Below are positions 32,083 through 40,404 of a DNA stretch of 50,992 nucleotides, piece after piece (within the stretch, counting starts at the first letter, position 1; each line of letters opens with the position of its first letter). Below the pieces are notes generated by a model. The model saw nothing but the letters and a program-made list of their open reading frames with translations, was not told the DNA's origin and did no database searches. The DNA comes from Candidatus Treponema equifaecale (GTDB lineage Bacteria; Spirochaetota; Spirochaetia; Treponematales; Treponemataceae). Both the position numbers and the translations under genes were made by a program. Location of the stretch: positions 1 through 50,992 of the forward strand of contig JAGHUJ010000006.1 of NCBI GenBank assembly GCA_018064905.1, given 5' to 3'.

Positions 32083-33489
32083 TTAGAAACAGATGTCCTT
32101 GTTGAGACCGCTCAAATTTCTGAGAATTGCAGGTGTGTTCAAGTCATTCTTATCAAAGCTTGAACCTGTTGAAGCTGGAGGAACCTGAGCTGGCTGTACT
32201 GTCTGGCTTGGATGAACTGGTGAATGATTCTGTGCACCATTCTGGAATGCAGTTCCAAAGCTCTGGGCAGCAGGTCTGGCAGCAGCTGTTTTTGGTTTTG
32301 CATCCTCTTCATAAATTGTATCAAATCCAAGTCCGCTGAGGAAATCATCCTTTTTTGCGACAGGTTCAGCAGCAGGTGAAATCTGTGGTTCAACAGGAGT
32401 TTTTTTTGTATTTCCGATTGAAACAAAATCATCAAGTGACATTGTATCAGACTTTACCTCTGGCTTTATGACAGGAGTTTCAACGATATTTTCTGTTGAA
32501 GTTGCACCGTCAAAACCTGTGGCAATTACAGTTACACTGATTTTGTCTGTCATTGATTCATCTTGAACCTGTCCCCAAAGTACAACTGCATCTGGATTTG
32601 CTCTTTCTGTAATAATTGAAGCAATTTCATTACATTCTGCAATACCAATGTCATGGCCACCACAAATGTTGATAAGAACGTTCTTTGCGCCGTCAATGTT
32701 TGTGTCAACCAGAAGACGGTTATTGATTGCATTGTGAGCAGCATCTGTAGCACGGTTTGTACCTTCGCCAACACCAATGCCAAGAATTGCATCGCCCTGA
32801 TTCTGCATTACAGACTGAACATCACGGAAGTCACGGTTTACAAGACCTGGTTTAGTGATGATATCAGAAATACCCTGAACGCCCTGTCTGAGAACGTCAT
32901 TGATTATGATAAAGGCCTTTTCGATTGAAAGTCCTTTTTCTGCATCTTTAAGAATAAGTTCATTTGGAATTGCGATAAGTGAGTCAACTTCAGCACGAAG
33001 CTTCTTTACACCTTCATCTGCGCGGCTCATACGAACCTTTCCTTCAAACTTAAATGGAGTTGTTACAACGGCAACAGTAAGTGCACCAAGCTCACGGGCA
33101 ATTTTTGCAACTACAGGAGCTGAACCTGTACCAGTTCCACCACCCATACCAGCAGTGATGAAAACCATGTCCGAGTCTTTGAGAATTTCTTTGATCTGTT
33201 CCTGCTGTTCTCTTGCGGCTTCTTCACCAACTTCAGGTTTTCCACCTGCACCAAGACCGCCAGCAAGCTTCTGACCAATCTGAATCTTGTATTCTGCCTT
33301 TGATTTTGACAAAGCCTGAAGGTCTGTGTTCAATGCGATGAATTCTACACCGCCAACTCCAGTGTCAATCATTGTGTCTACGGCATTTCCACCGCATCCG
33401 CCGCAACCTACAACCTTGATTTTTGTAGGGCTGGCCAGATTCAGTCCTGTTTCAGACTGCTCTACTACCTTGATATCGTTTAAAGTCAT
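32083..33489 (-). CDS. ftsZ: Cell division protein FtsZ
   Basis: FtsZ is the tubulin-like GTPase that forms the division ring. The GTP signature GGGTGTG is at about 116-122 (AGMGGGTGTGSAPVVAKIA). The N-terminal strand IKVVGCGGCGGNAVDTMI and the T7 loop (NRDFRDVQSVMQNQGDAILGIG) are complete. The linker (about 335-450) is Pro/Ala/Gln-rich and unordered, and the protein ends with the conserved tail LNTPAILRNL that binds FtsA, followed by 10 extra residues. At 468 residues it is longer than average because of the linker. GGGAGGA is a strong ribosome site. Confidence 0.98.
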   Translation of the reverse strand: MTLNDIKVVEQSETGLNLASPTKIKVVGCGGCGGNAVDTMIDTGVGGVEFIALNTDLQALSKSKAEYKIQIGQKLAGGLGAGGKPEVGEEAAREQQEQIKEILKDSDMVFITAGMGGGTGTGSAPVVAKIARELGALTVAVVTTPFKFEGKVRMSRADEGVKKLRAEVDSLIAIPNELILKDAEKGLSIEKAFIIINDVLRQGVQGISDIITKPGLVNRDFRDVQSVMQNQGDAILGIGVGEGTNRATDAAHNAINNRLLVDTNIDGAKNVLINICGGHDIGIAECNEIASIITERANPDAVVLWGQVQDESMTDKISVTVIATGFDGATSTENIVETPVIKPEVKSDTMSLDDFVSIGNTKKTPVEPQISPAAEPVAKKDDFLSGLGFDTIYEEDAKPKTAAARPAAQSFGTAFQNGAQNHSPVHPSQTVQPAQVPPASTGSSFDKNDLNTPAILRNLSGLNKDICF

Positions 33490-33537
33490 GTTGTCCTCCC
33501 ACGCACAACTGATTTTATTCTGTATGTATTCTTTTTA

Positions 33538-34794
33538 TTAGAAGAATTTCTTCATAAGTTTTGAAATTATGCTTTCTTCCCCAGTTTTCTTTGGTTCGGA
33601 ATGTTTCTTCTTTATAACTTCCTTTTCTGCTGATTTGAGATGCTCTTTGTGAGCCAAAATCAAACCTACAGCTGTGGCATATTCCGGATACCTGTAATTG
33701 TTCTCCATCCCCCCCAATGGCTGTGGAACACCAAGTCGAACAGAACTTGTCTGGAATACGGACTGTGCCATTTCAAGACAGCCTGGAAGTTGAGCACCAC
33801 CACCAGTAAGGATGATGCTTCCTGCAAATTTTCTTCCGCTGAGCTTTGGTTTGATTTCAGAACGAACCATTTCAAAAATTTCTTTCATTCTTGCTTCAAT
33901 AATAAGGGCAAGTTCAACTTTAGTTGTCAGTTCAGAACTTCTTGAACCAAAACCTGGAATTATGACTTCTTCATTTGAATTTTCAACCAATGGAAGCCAG
34001 CAGCATCCGCTTTCAACCTTAAGTTTTTCTGCAATACTGCTTGGAATATTTTTTACCATTGAAATATCGCTGGTAACAAGGTTTCCGCCAACAGGAATTG
34101 AGCAGGTACAGATTGGAGCATCATTTACGATTACCACAACATCTGTAGTTCCGCCGCCAATATCAATCAAAATTGAACCAAGTTTTCGCTCATCATCAAC
34201 CATTACGGCTTCAGTACAAGCCAAAGTCTTAAGCATAACTTCATCCAGCGGATATTTTGTCTGCTCCATACAGTTTGTGATGTTTGAAACGGCAGTTCTT
34301 GAAGCTGTGATAATGTGAACCTCTGCTTCAAGCTTATATGCAATCTGATTCAGCGGATTTTTACCTACATCTGTTCCGTCAACAAAATAGCCCTGTGGAA
34401 TTACATGAAGAAGATTTCTGTCCAGCGGAATTTTTACTGAATTTGCGCAATCAATTACACGGCGCATATCATCAGCATTTACGGCTCTTTCTGTCTTTCC
34501 ATAAGAAGAAATCGCCACGGCACCCTTTGAATTAAGGCTTTCAATCTGAACACCGCCAATACCTGTTACAACAGCCTGAACTTCAAGACCTGCATTCTGC
34601 TCAACATCGTCGATTATTTCTTTGATACAGTTTTTTGTAGATTCAAGATTTACGATGGTTCCATTGCGCAAAAAACCGTTGGACGGCTTCTTGGCAACAT
34701 CCACGATTTCTACTGAGTAATCATCATTAATAATTCCAACAACTGCCCTTACAGAACAGGTTCCGATATCAAGTCCAGCTATAACTTTACTCAA
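33538..34794 (-). CDS. ftsA: Cell division protein FtsA
   Basis: FtsA is the actin-like membrane anchor of FtsZ. The phosphate-1 motif VIAGLDIGTCSVRAVVG starts near residue 4, SILIDIGGGTTDVVVI is the phosphate-2 motif, and IILTGGGAQLPGCLEMA the adenosine motif. The SHS2/1C domain spans about 85-170. The C-terminal amphipathic helix (SIISKLMKKFF) should bind the membrane. The start is read as TTG at 34794: it directly precedes the conserved domain, has GGGAG 6 bases upstream and overlaps the ftsQ stop by 8 bases. A longer frame to 34866 lacks support. Confidence 0.95.
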   Translation of the reverse strand: MSKVIAGLDIGTCSVRAVVGIINDDYSVEIVDVAKKPSNGFLRNGTIVNLESTKNCIKEIIDDVEQNAGLEVQAVVTGIGGVQIESLNSKGAVAISSYGKTERAVNADDMRRVIDCANSVKIPLDRNLLHVIPQGYFVDGTDVGKNPLNQIAYKLEAEVHIITASRTAVSNITNCMEQTKYPLDEVMLKTLACTEAVMVDDERKLGSILIDIGGGTTDVVVIVNDAPICTCSIPVGGNLVTSDISMVKNIPSSIAEKLKVESGCCWLPLVENSNEEVIIPGFGSRSSELTTKVELALIIEARMKEIFEMVRSEIKPKLSGRKFAGSIILTGGGAQLPGCLEMAQSVFQTSSVRLGVPQPLGGMENNYRYPEYATAVGLILAHKEHLKSAEKEVIKKKHSEPKKTGEESIISKLMKKFF

Positions 34795-35650
34795 GGTATT
34801 CTCCCGAATAAGAATGGCCTGCATTTGAACGAGTGCGATATGAAACAGAACCGTAGCGAAGGTCAATTTCTTCTACATTTGGTTCAAGGGTGTTCACAAC
34901 GTCCAAGGCTACCATCATGTACTGCAGAGCTTCTTCATTCAACTGGCGGCCTGTAAGAATTCTGGTTCTTGAATGAATCGGATAAAGAACAAGCTCGTAG
35001 TTTCCGTATTCCTTTGGAATTACGTGAATTTCAGAAATTGCTGCAAAATAATTCTGTGAAAGTCCGCGGATTTCTGCAATCTGCTCCATCAATGCGCGGT
35101 ACTTCTGAGGAATTCTCATTCCCTCTGGTATATTTTCGACAGGAATTCCAGAAATTAAAGGAATAGACTTGTCGAGGCTCACAGAATTTGAGTTAGGTGA
35201 AAATAATACTCCATTTTTATCAATCTGAACAGATACTGTTCTTTCTCCGTCAGAAACAAATGTCATGGCAACTGCTTCCCGTTCCTTTACATTAATGTAA
35301 ATTTTATTTGGAAAACGGCGCACAATTTCAACATCTTCAATGCCTGGAATTGTTGTAAGCATTGATTTTGCTTCATTTGCACTGAAACTGATGAAATTTT
35401 TGTTTGTTGTGGAAGCAATTTTTTCCATCATCATCTGATTTGAATAGTTTTTAAGTCCGTAGAAGCTTACATCAACTGTTTCCATACAAGGAATTACAAG
35501 GAAATACACGGCAAGCTCACAAATGAGAAGAATGGAGAAAATGGCAACAAAAACCTTGATAAGTCCTGTCTTTGAGTCCTTTGATTTTTTATGTTTTTTT
35601 GAATTTCCCACTTCGAATCCTTCCAGACTCTGAAAAACAAAATCACTCAT
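34787..35650 (-). CDS. ftsQ: Cell division protein FtsQ/DivIB
   Basis: A bitopic division protein of 287 residues with a Lys-rich cytoplasmic tail (about 15-30) and one transmembrane helix (about 31-52, KVFVAIFSILLICELAVYFL). A POTRA domain follows (about 60-130), with SFYGLKNYSNQMMMEKIAS and IEDVEIVRRFPNKIYINVKE as typical elements. The remaining beta domain has the DLRYGS end motif (DLRYGSVSYRTR). The start overlaps the ftsW stop by 8 bases, with GAGG upstream. Position before ftsA supports the call. Confidence 0.92.
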   Translation of the reverse strand: MSDFVFQSLEGFEVGNSKKHKKSKDSKTGLIKVFVAIFSILLICELAVYFLVIPCMETVDVSFYGLKNYSNQMMMEKIASTTNKNFISFSANEAKSMLTTIPGIEDVEIVRRFPNKIYINVKEREAVAMTFVSDGERTVSVQIDKNGVLFSPNSNSVSLDKSIPLISGIPVENIPEGMRIPQKYRALMEQIAEIRGLSQNYFAAISEIHVIPKEYGNYELVLYPIHSRTRILTGRQLNEEALQYMMVALDVVNTLEPNVEEIDLRYGSVSYRTRSNAGHSYSGEYLE

Positions 35651-36809
35651 ATATTACCTCTCCAACTTCATAATCTTCTTTTTTTATATCGGTTGTTCTT
35701 GATGCATTCAAAAGGAAACCGCAGCTTGCCAAAGTGAACAAAATTGACGAACCGCCGGAACTGAAGAACGGCAACGGAACACCAGTCGTCGGAACAACAC
35801 CGCCTACAACCGCAATGTTCAGAATTGACTGGGACACAATGGAAAAAACAAATCCAAACGCTGCCACAGAAGCAAATCTGCTGTTTGATTTTACAGAGCA
35901 GCTTATTCCCCGCCATGCAAACAATGCAAGAATCACAAAATAAGCCAGAACTCCAAAAAATCCCATGGATTCAACCCAGCCAGTAAAAATATAGTCAGAC
36001 TGAATCTCAGGAACACTGTTTATTTTGGAAAGACCTGAACCCATTCCCTGCCCCCAAAGTCCACCAGCTGATATCGCCTTTCTTGCGGCAAAGGTCTGGT
36101 AGTTCAGCGTCTGCAGGTATTTATCCTGATCCAGAAAGCCTAAGATTCGTTCAAGGCGGTATGGTTCAAGGATTACAAAGAGTGCACCAAGGGGAAGCAT
36201 AATTGTTCCTGCAGGCACAAGCCAGAAAATCTTTGATCCGGAAACAATGAAAAGCACAACTGCCAGGGCCGCCACAAAAACTGATGTTGAAAGATCTGAC
36301 TGTGCAAAAATCACGGCAACCATCAGAAAACTGATGAGAACAGCTGGAAAAACCGTCTTGTCCAGGCTTTCAGGAATTGAGCTCTGCTTTTCAAAATAAT
36401 TTGCAAGATAAAGCACAATCACAAATTTAATCATTTCAGAAGACTGAAAGGTAAAAAATCCAAGGCGAATCCAGCGTCTGGCACCGTTGATTTCCATACC
36501 GATTCCAGGAATGATTGTTACGATTGCAAGCAGCATTGATGAAAACACCATAACTGGAAGCAATTTTTTGATTGTATCCATGCTTACGGTTGCAAAAAAT
36601 ATGAATGCGGCAAAACCAAGGCCAGAACTGATCAGCTGTCGCTTTACAAAATGAAGTGAATCATTCTGAGTTCTAAGTGCATAGGCATCTGTACAGATAA
36701 AAAGTGTAAAAATTCCCATGCCCCAGAGAAGCAATGTAAAGAGAACAATAGAAATGTCGCTCTGCCTGTATTTTTCAAGAGGCTTGTCAGCTGAAATGTT
36801 GAAATTCAT
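35643..36809 (-). CDS. ftsW: Peptidoglycan polymerase FtsW (SEDS family)
   Basis: FtsW polymerises lipid II at the septum with a class B PBP. It has about ten transmembrane helices. The conserved segments NGARRWIRLGFFTFQSSEM and AISAGGLWGQGMGSGLSK lie in the middle, and VPTTGVPLPFFSSGGSS is in the last third. ATG at 36809 is preferred: it is 1 base after the murF stop, with GAGG upstream, giving 388 residues. An in-frame start at 36845 would overlap murF by 35 bases. The partner PBP gene (ftsI) is absent from the cluster. Confidence 0.94.
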   Translation of the reverse strand: MNFNISADKPLEKYRQSDISIVLFTLLLWGMGIFTLFICTDAYALRTQNDSLHFVKRQLISSGLGFAAFIFFATVSMDTIKKLLPVMVFSSMLLAIVTIIPGIGMEINGARRWIRLGFFTFQSSEMIKFVIVLYLANYFEKQSSIPESLDKTVFPAVLISFLMVAVIFAQSDLSTSVFVAALAVVLFIVSGSKIFWLVPAGTIMLPLGALFVILEPYRLERILGFLDQDKYLQTLNYQTFAARKAISAGGLWGQGMGSGLSKINSVPEIQSDYIFTGWVESMGFFGVLAYFVILALFAWRGISCSVKSNSRFASVAAFGFVFSIVSQSILNIAVVGGVVPTTGVPLPFFSSGGSSILFTLASCGFLLNASRTTDIKKEDYEVGEVIYE

Positions 36810-36810
36810 T

Positions 36811-38319
36811 TTAGTTTGAAGCCTCTGAATTTTCTTTAGTTTCAATCAGAGGAATAATCCGCTCCAAGCCCATTCCTCTTGAGCCTTTGAGAAGGATGTA
36901 ATCACCTTCCGAAGCATATTCATTTATGATTTTTGCTGCATCAGAAATTGCTGCTTCATCTTTCCCGGCAATGTAATGGATTCTCAAATTTGAAAGCTTT
37001 TCATCAGCAAGAGAAGCCTTTTTGTTCAGAATCTTAACTGCTTCTTCAAAACCGTAAGACATTTCATTTCCAAAGAAGATGATAAGATCTGCCTTGCTGT
37101 TTACTGCGATTCGGCCCATGTTTGTGTGTTCTTTCTGAGAAAGCTCGCCAAGTTCCAGCATATCACCAAGAACGTAAATCTTTTTCTGATTTTCCATCTT
37201 TGTGTTTGCGCTGAGCTGAAGTGCCTTTACCATTGAATCTGGATTTGCGTTGTAACAGTCTTCAAGAATAGTGAATTTGCCTCGTTTAAGTGTTGAACGG
37301 CCTCCCAGTGGCTTCAGGCTTTCAATTCCGGCTTTGATCTGTCCTGGAGTAACACCAAGTTTACGAGCCAATGCTATTGCTCCAAGAGCGTTGATAAAGT
37401 TGTAACGTCCAGGCAAAGCCAGTTTGATTTCAATTCCTTCAACGGAGAAAGTTGTTCCGTCCAGCCCGTCATCTGAAATAAATTTTACTGCTGGATCTGT
37501 TTCCTCACCGTAGCACACAACCTCGCCCTTCACACCTTTTGCAAGGAATTTGGCAAAATCGTCGCAAGCCGGAATAAATGCGGCTCCTTCTGAATCTATG
37601 TGATTGAAAATATTCTTCTTTTCTTTTGCAATGTTTTTCTGAGAACCAAGTATTCCGATGTGGGCTGTACCAATGTTTGTGATGATTGAATAGTTTGGCT
37701 TGAAAACTTCGGCAATTTCCTTGATTTCGTCAACACGATTCATTCCCATCTCAAAAAGTCCCAGTTCATGTTCTTTTCGAATGTTGAACACAGACAAAGG
37801 AAGACCAGTCTCAGAATTGAAGTTGCCAACTGTAGCAATTACAGAAAATTTCTGGCGGAGAATTGATGCAGTAATTTCTTTGGTCGTAGTTTTTCCGCTG
37901 GATCCTGTGATTGCACAGCGGATAAGGCCAGGAAACTTACTCACGTACTCACCTGCAGCTTTCTGCAAGGCATGCATTGTGTTCTCCACCAGAATAAAGG
38001 CTACATTTTTGTTATTTTGGGCAAGAAGCTTTATCTCGTCCAGTATTTTTACATCTGCTTTTTTTGAAATAAAAACGGCAGAAGCACCAGACTTTACAGC
38101 CTGAGCAACATAGGCATGACCATCCTGAAATTCACCGATAAGAGGGACAAAGAGTGTTTTTTCCACAACATTACGGCTGTCAGTTGCAACACTGGTAAAG
38201 CAGAAGCTGCTCTCATCAAAATTCTGATTGAGAAGTACCCCTCCCACTGCTTTAAGTGTGTCTGACAAATTCAAGAGACTGCTTATATTTTCAAGACTGT
38301 TTGTGTCTGCCATTTTCAT
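36811..38319 (-). CDS. murF: UDP-MurNAc-tripeptide-D-Ala-D-Ala ligase
   Basis: MurF adds the D-Ala-D-Ala dipeptide to the peptidoglycan precursor. The ATP-binding loop is ITGSSGKTTTKEI (GSSGKTT about 139-145). DSRNVVEKTLFVPL in the N-terminal domain marks the substrate-binding site, and EMGMNRVDEIKEIAEVFKP and ILEDCYNANPDSMVKAL are Mur-ligase motifs. The 502-residue length is normal to long. ATG at 38319 is kept; a second ATG at 38313 has better spacing from the AAGG and may be the real start. No other mur gene is in the cluster. Confidence 0.95.
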   Translation of the reverse strand: MKMADTNSLENISSLLNLSDTLKAVGGVLLNQNFDESSFCFTSVATDSRNVVEKTLFVPLIGEFQDGHAYVAQAVKSGASAVFISKKADVKILDEIKLLAQNNKNVAFILVENTMHALQKAAGEYVSKFPGLIRCAITGSSGKTTTKEITASILRQKFSVIATVGNFNSETGLPLSVFNIRKEHELGLFEMGMNRVDEIKEIAEVFKPNYSIITNIGTAHIGILGSQKNIAKEKKNIFNHIDSEGAAFIPACDDFAKFLAKGVKGEVVCYGEETDPAVKFISDDGLDGTTFSVEGIEIKLALPGRYNFINALGAIALARKLGVTPGQIKAGIESLKPLGGRSTLKRGKFTILEDCYNANPDSMVKALQLSANTKMENQKKIYVLGDMLELGELSQKEHTNMGRIAVNSKADLIIFFGNEMSYGFEEAVKILNKKASLADEKLSNLRIHYIAGKDEAAISDAAKIINEYASEGDYILLKGSRGMGLERIIPLIETKENSEASN

Positions 38320-38330
38320 TACCTTTTTTT

Positions 38331-38612
38331 TTATTTAATTTCCACTCGGACTATGTCTTCAGACTTTGCTTTATGCATACCAAGTTCGCCTTCGGCTATT
38401 TGTTCGATGCGATCTGAACTGCTCAGGAGGCTGATGTCGGAAATCAGCTTTCGATTTTTTTCTACCAGTTCCTGCTGTTTTAGTTCCAGTGCTTCCAGAT
38501 CCTTTTTTAATCTGGAATATTTTTTTGCCTGAAATGCGTCCAGAATCAGAAGAATCGGTATCATTACCACCGCAATGCAGGCAATCAGCTTTATTTTCTT
38601 TTCGCTTTTCAT
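38331..38612 (-). CDS. ftsL: FtsL-like cell division protein
   Basis: A 93-residue bitopic protein with a short Lys-rich N-terminus, one transmembrane helix (about 8-26, IKLIACIAVVMIPILLILDA), then a coiled coil (about 30-60, LKKDLEALELKQQELVEKNR) and a short end with DRIEQIAEGELGMHK. This layout and its place between rsmH and the mur gene define FtsL. Sequence identity in the family is low, so the name rests mostly on context. The start overlaps the rsmH stop by one base (TAATG), with GAGG 7 bases upstream. Confidence 0.85.
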   Translation of the reverse strand: MKSEKKIKLIACIAVVMIPILLILDAFQAKKYSRLKKDLEALELKQQELVEKNRKLISDISLLSSSDRIEQIAEGELGMHKAKSEDIVRVEIK

Positions 38613-39631
38613 TACATTGCCTCTTCTTCTATCTGAAGCTTATGCATTTCTGTTGCGTCCCTGAGTTTTCTTACAACTCTGAGCTTTGCAGAACGGCTTG
38701 GTGAATTTGTCTTTACTTCTTCAGCTGTTGGATCCACAGGTTTTCTTGTAAGAATCTCTGCACAAGACCTTCCACCACATGAGCACTGAGCCTGCTCTGG
38801 CGGACAGATGCACTGCTTGCCAAGATTTCTGAAGTAGTTCTTGACGATTCTGTCTTCCAAAGAATGGAAGGTAATTACACCAAGCTTTCCACCAACCTTC
38901 AAATCATTAAAGGCCGAGTGAAGTGCTGCAGGAAGTCTTCTAAGTTCTGAATTTACGGCAATTCTGAGAGCCTGGAAGGTTCTTGTAGCCGGATGGATCT
39001 GTCCGTGGCGATAATTTCCAGGAACAGCATTCCAGATTATTTCAGCCAGCTGCTTGGAAGATTCAAGTTTCTGACTTTTACGGGCCTCACAAATCGCTCT
39101 TGCAATTCTGCGGCTCATTTTTTCATCTGAATAAAGGTAGATGAGATTTGCCAACTCTTCTTCACGCATTGTATTGCAGATGTCGGCGGCACTTTCACCT
39201 TCCTCAAAATTCAATCTCATATCCAAAGGCTCATCATATCGGAATGAAAAGCCACGGCCTGATTTTTCATAGTGATAGACGCTGATTCCAAGGTCAAAAA
39301 GAATCACATCAGGCCTTCTGGATTCTTCAGCCCCAGTCACAAATTTGTAGTTTGCATCGTAATCAGCATAAAAATCATTGAACCAGCCGTTAAAGAAATT
39401 CATTCTGTCGCCATAAACAGAAAGCCGTTCACGGGCACGAGCCTGAATTGTCTTGTCACGGTCAAGGCCGATTATCTTAAGGTTTGGAAATTTAGAAAGA
39501 AAAGCATTGGAATGTCCGCCTTCGCCAAGAGTTGAATCAATCATCAGCCCATCGTTTTCAAAGGCTTCACCAACAGGGCTTAAATATTCAAGACATTCAT
39601 TAAGCAAAACTGGTGTATGAACGATTTCCAT
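38612..39631 (-). CDS. rsmH: 16S rRNA (cytosine-1402-N4) methyltransferase
   Basis: RsmH methylates C1402 in the decoding centre using S-adenosylmethionine. The N-terminus HTPVLLNECLEYLSP and the SAM-binding loop DSTLGEGGHSNAFL are clear, followed by DLGISVYHYEKSGRGFSFR. The region NYRHGQIHPATRTFQALRIA is highly conserved, and VGGKLGVITFHSLEDRIVK is the family end motif. A Cys-rich patch (CICPPEQAQCSCGGRSC) may bind metal. ATG at 39631 is used because GGGGAGAG precedes it; an in-frame GTG at 39643 is weaker. It follows mraZ by 17 bases. Confidence 0.97.
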   Translation of the reverse strand: MEIVHTPVLLNECLEYLSPVGEAFENDGLMIDSTLGEGGHSNAFLSKFPNLKIIGLDRDKTIQARARERLSVYGDRMNFFNGWFNDFYADYDANYKFVTGAEESRRPDVILFDLGISVYHYEKSGRGFSFRYDEPLDMRLNFEEGESAADICNTMREEELANLIYLYSDEKMSRRIARAICEARKSQKLESSKQLAEIIWNAVPGNYRHGQIHPATRTFQALRIAVNSELRRLPAALHSAFNDLKVGGKLGVITFHSLEDRIVKNYFRNLGKQCICPPEQAQCSCGGRSCAEILTRKPVDPTAEEVKTNSPSRSAKLRVVRKLRDATEMHKLQIEEEAM

Positions 39632-39648
39632 CTCTCTCCCCACAATTT

Positions 39649-40104
39649 TTAAAAACTAATTGAGCTGAGTGCTTCTGCGGCTTCCTGGAGAGACTGTTCG
39701 TTATCTGAAAGATACTTCTGATAAGTCTCCGCATCCCAAAGTTCAATGTACTTGTTGATTCCAAGCACAACGCAGTCTTTGGAAAGATTCGCAAATGACC
39801 TTAAGCTCTGCGGGATTGAAATTCGTCCGGCTTTGTCCAGCTCAACTTCCTGAGCAGGCCCGATGAAATGACGGAGTACCAGATTATTTTTTGAATTAAA
39901 TGGCGAGGCTGTCTCCATGATTTTTGAAGACAGCTTCTTCCATTCTTCCAGAGTGTAAAGCCACAAACAATGGTCAAAAGACTGCGTGATGATGAGTACA
40001 TTTCGTTCATTTTCTTGAAACAATTCGTTTCGCAGCTTTGTTGGAAAAAGGATTCTTCCCTTCTCGTCCAAAGTGTTGCGATACTCACCAGTCAGCAGCT
40101 CCAT
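39649..40104 (-). CDS. mraZ: Transcriptional regulator MraZ
   Basis: MraZ represses its own division-cluster promoter in other bacteria. Two AbrB-like swapped-hairpin repeats are seen, each with the DxxGR motif: LDEKGRILFP (first) and LDKAGRISIP (second). ATG at 40104 gives 151 residues starting MELLTGEYRNTL, the family start; an in-frame GTG at 40119 lies inside an operator box and is less likely. The promoter and leader contain five 10-bp phased GTGGT/GTGGG boxes, direct evidence for autoregulation. No Shine-Dalgarno sequence other than the box itself. Confidence 0.97.
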   Translation of the reverse strand: MELLTGEYRNTLDEKGRILFPTKLRNELFQENERNVLIITQSFDHCLWLYTLEEWKKLSSKIMETASPFNSKNNLVLRHFIGPAQEVELDKAGRISIPQSLRSFANLSKDCVVLGINKYIELWDAETYQKYLSDNEQSLQEAAEALSSISF

Positions 40105-40159
40105 ACCACTATTTACCACTTACACCCACAATTTCCCACTTATTGACTATTTTACCCAC
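40105..40159 (-). promoter_or_regulatory. MraZ operator: five phased GTGGK boxes
   Basis: Read on the minus strand, GTGGG lies at 40155-40159, 40135-40139 and 40125-40129, and GTGGT at 40115-40119 and 40105-40109. The period is exactly 10 bp; only the position at 40145 is degenerate. The upstream box fills the spacer next to the -10. The last box abuts the ATG. This matches the known MraZ site of repeated TGGG/GTGG units spaced by 5 bases. Confidence 0.9.
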
Positions 40160-40177
40160 AGAAATTTATAAAGTCAA
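40149..40177 (-). promoter_or_regulatory. Promoter of the mraZ-division operon
   Basis: On the minus strand TTGACT (40172-40177), 17 bases and TAAAAT (40149-40154). Transcription would start near 40142, giving a 38-base leader that carries four MraZ boxes. Confidence 0.85.
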
Positions 40178-40241
40178 TGGAAAATCTGCCGATAATGCGA
40201 AAAATAATCCATAAAAAACTTTTCGAAAAAAAATATATACG

Positions 40242-40371
40242 CATTAAATAATGGGTCCTAGCGACGGCAAAAAAAATCAAGGAATCCCCCAGTCTCCGCG
40301 ACTCAATCGCTTCGCTTTGGTCGCTACTGGTTCCCCCTTAATTTTTTTTCCTGCGTCCCACTATTTAATGC
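40242..40371. repeat. 130-bp imperfect inverted repeat, MITE-like
   Basis: The ends GCATTAAATAATGGG and, inverted, GCATTAAATAGTGGG are near-identical. Further in, AAAAAAAATCAAGG pairs with AAAAAAAATTAAGG, and the centre has GCGAC/GTCGC. There is no ORF. The element lies between the mraZ promoter and the plus-strand gene at 40405, and fills most of the 40178-40404 gap. Confidence 0.7.
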
Positions 40372-40404
40372 TCATCCAGATATTTTCTGATATATTTAAG
40401 GCAA

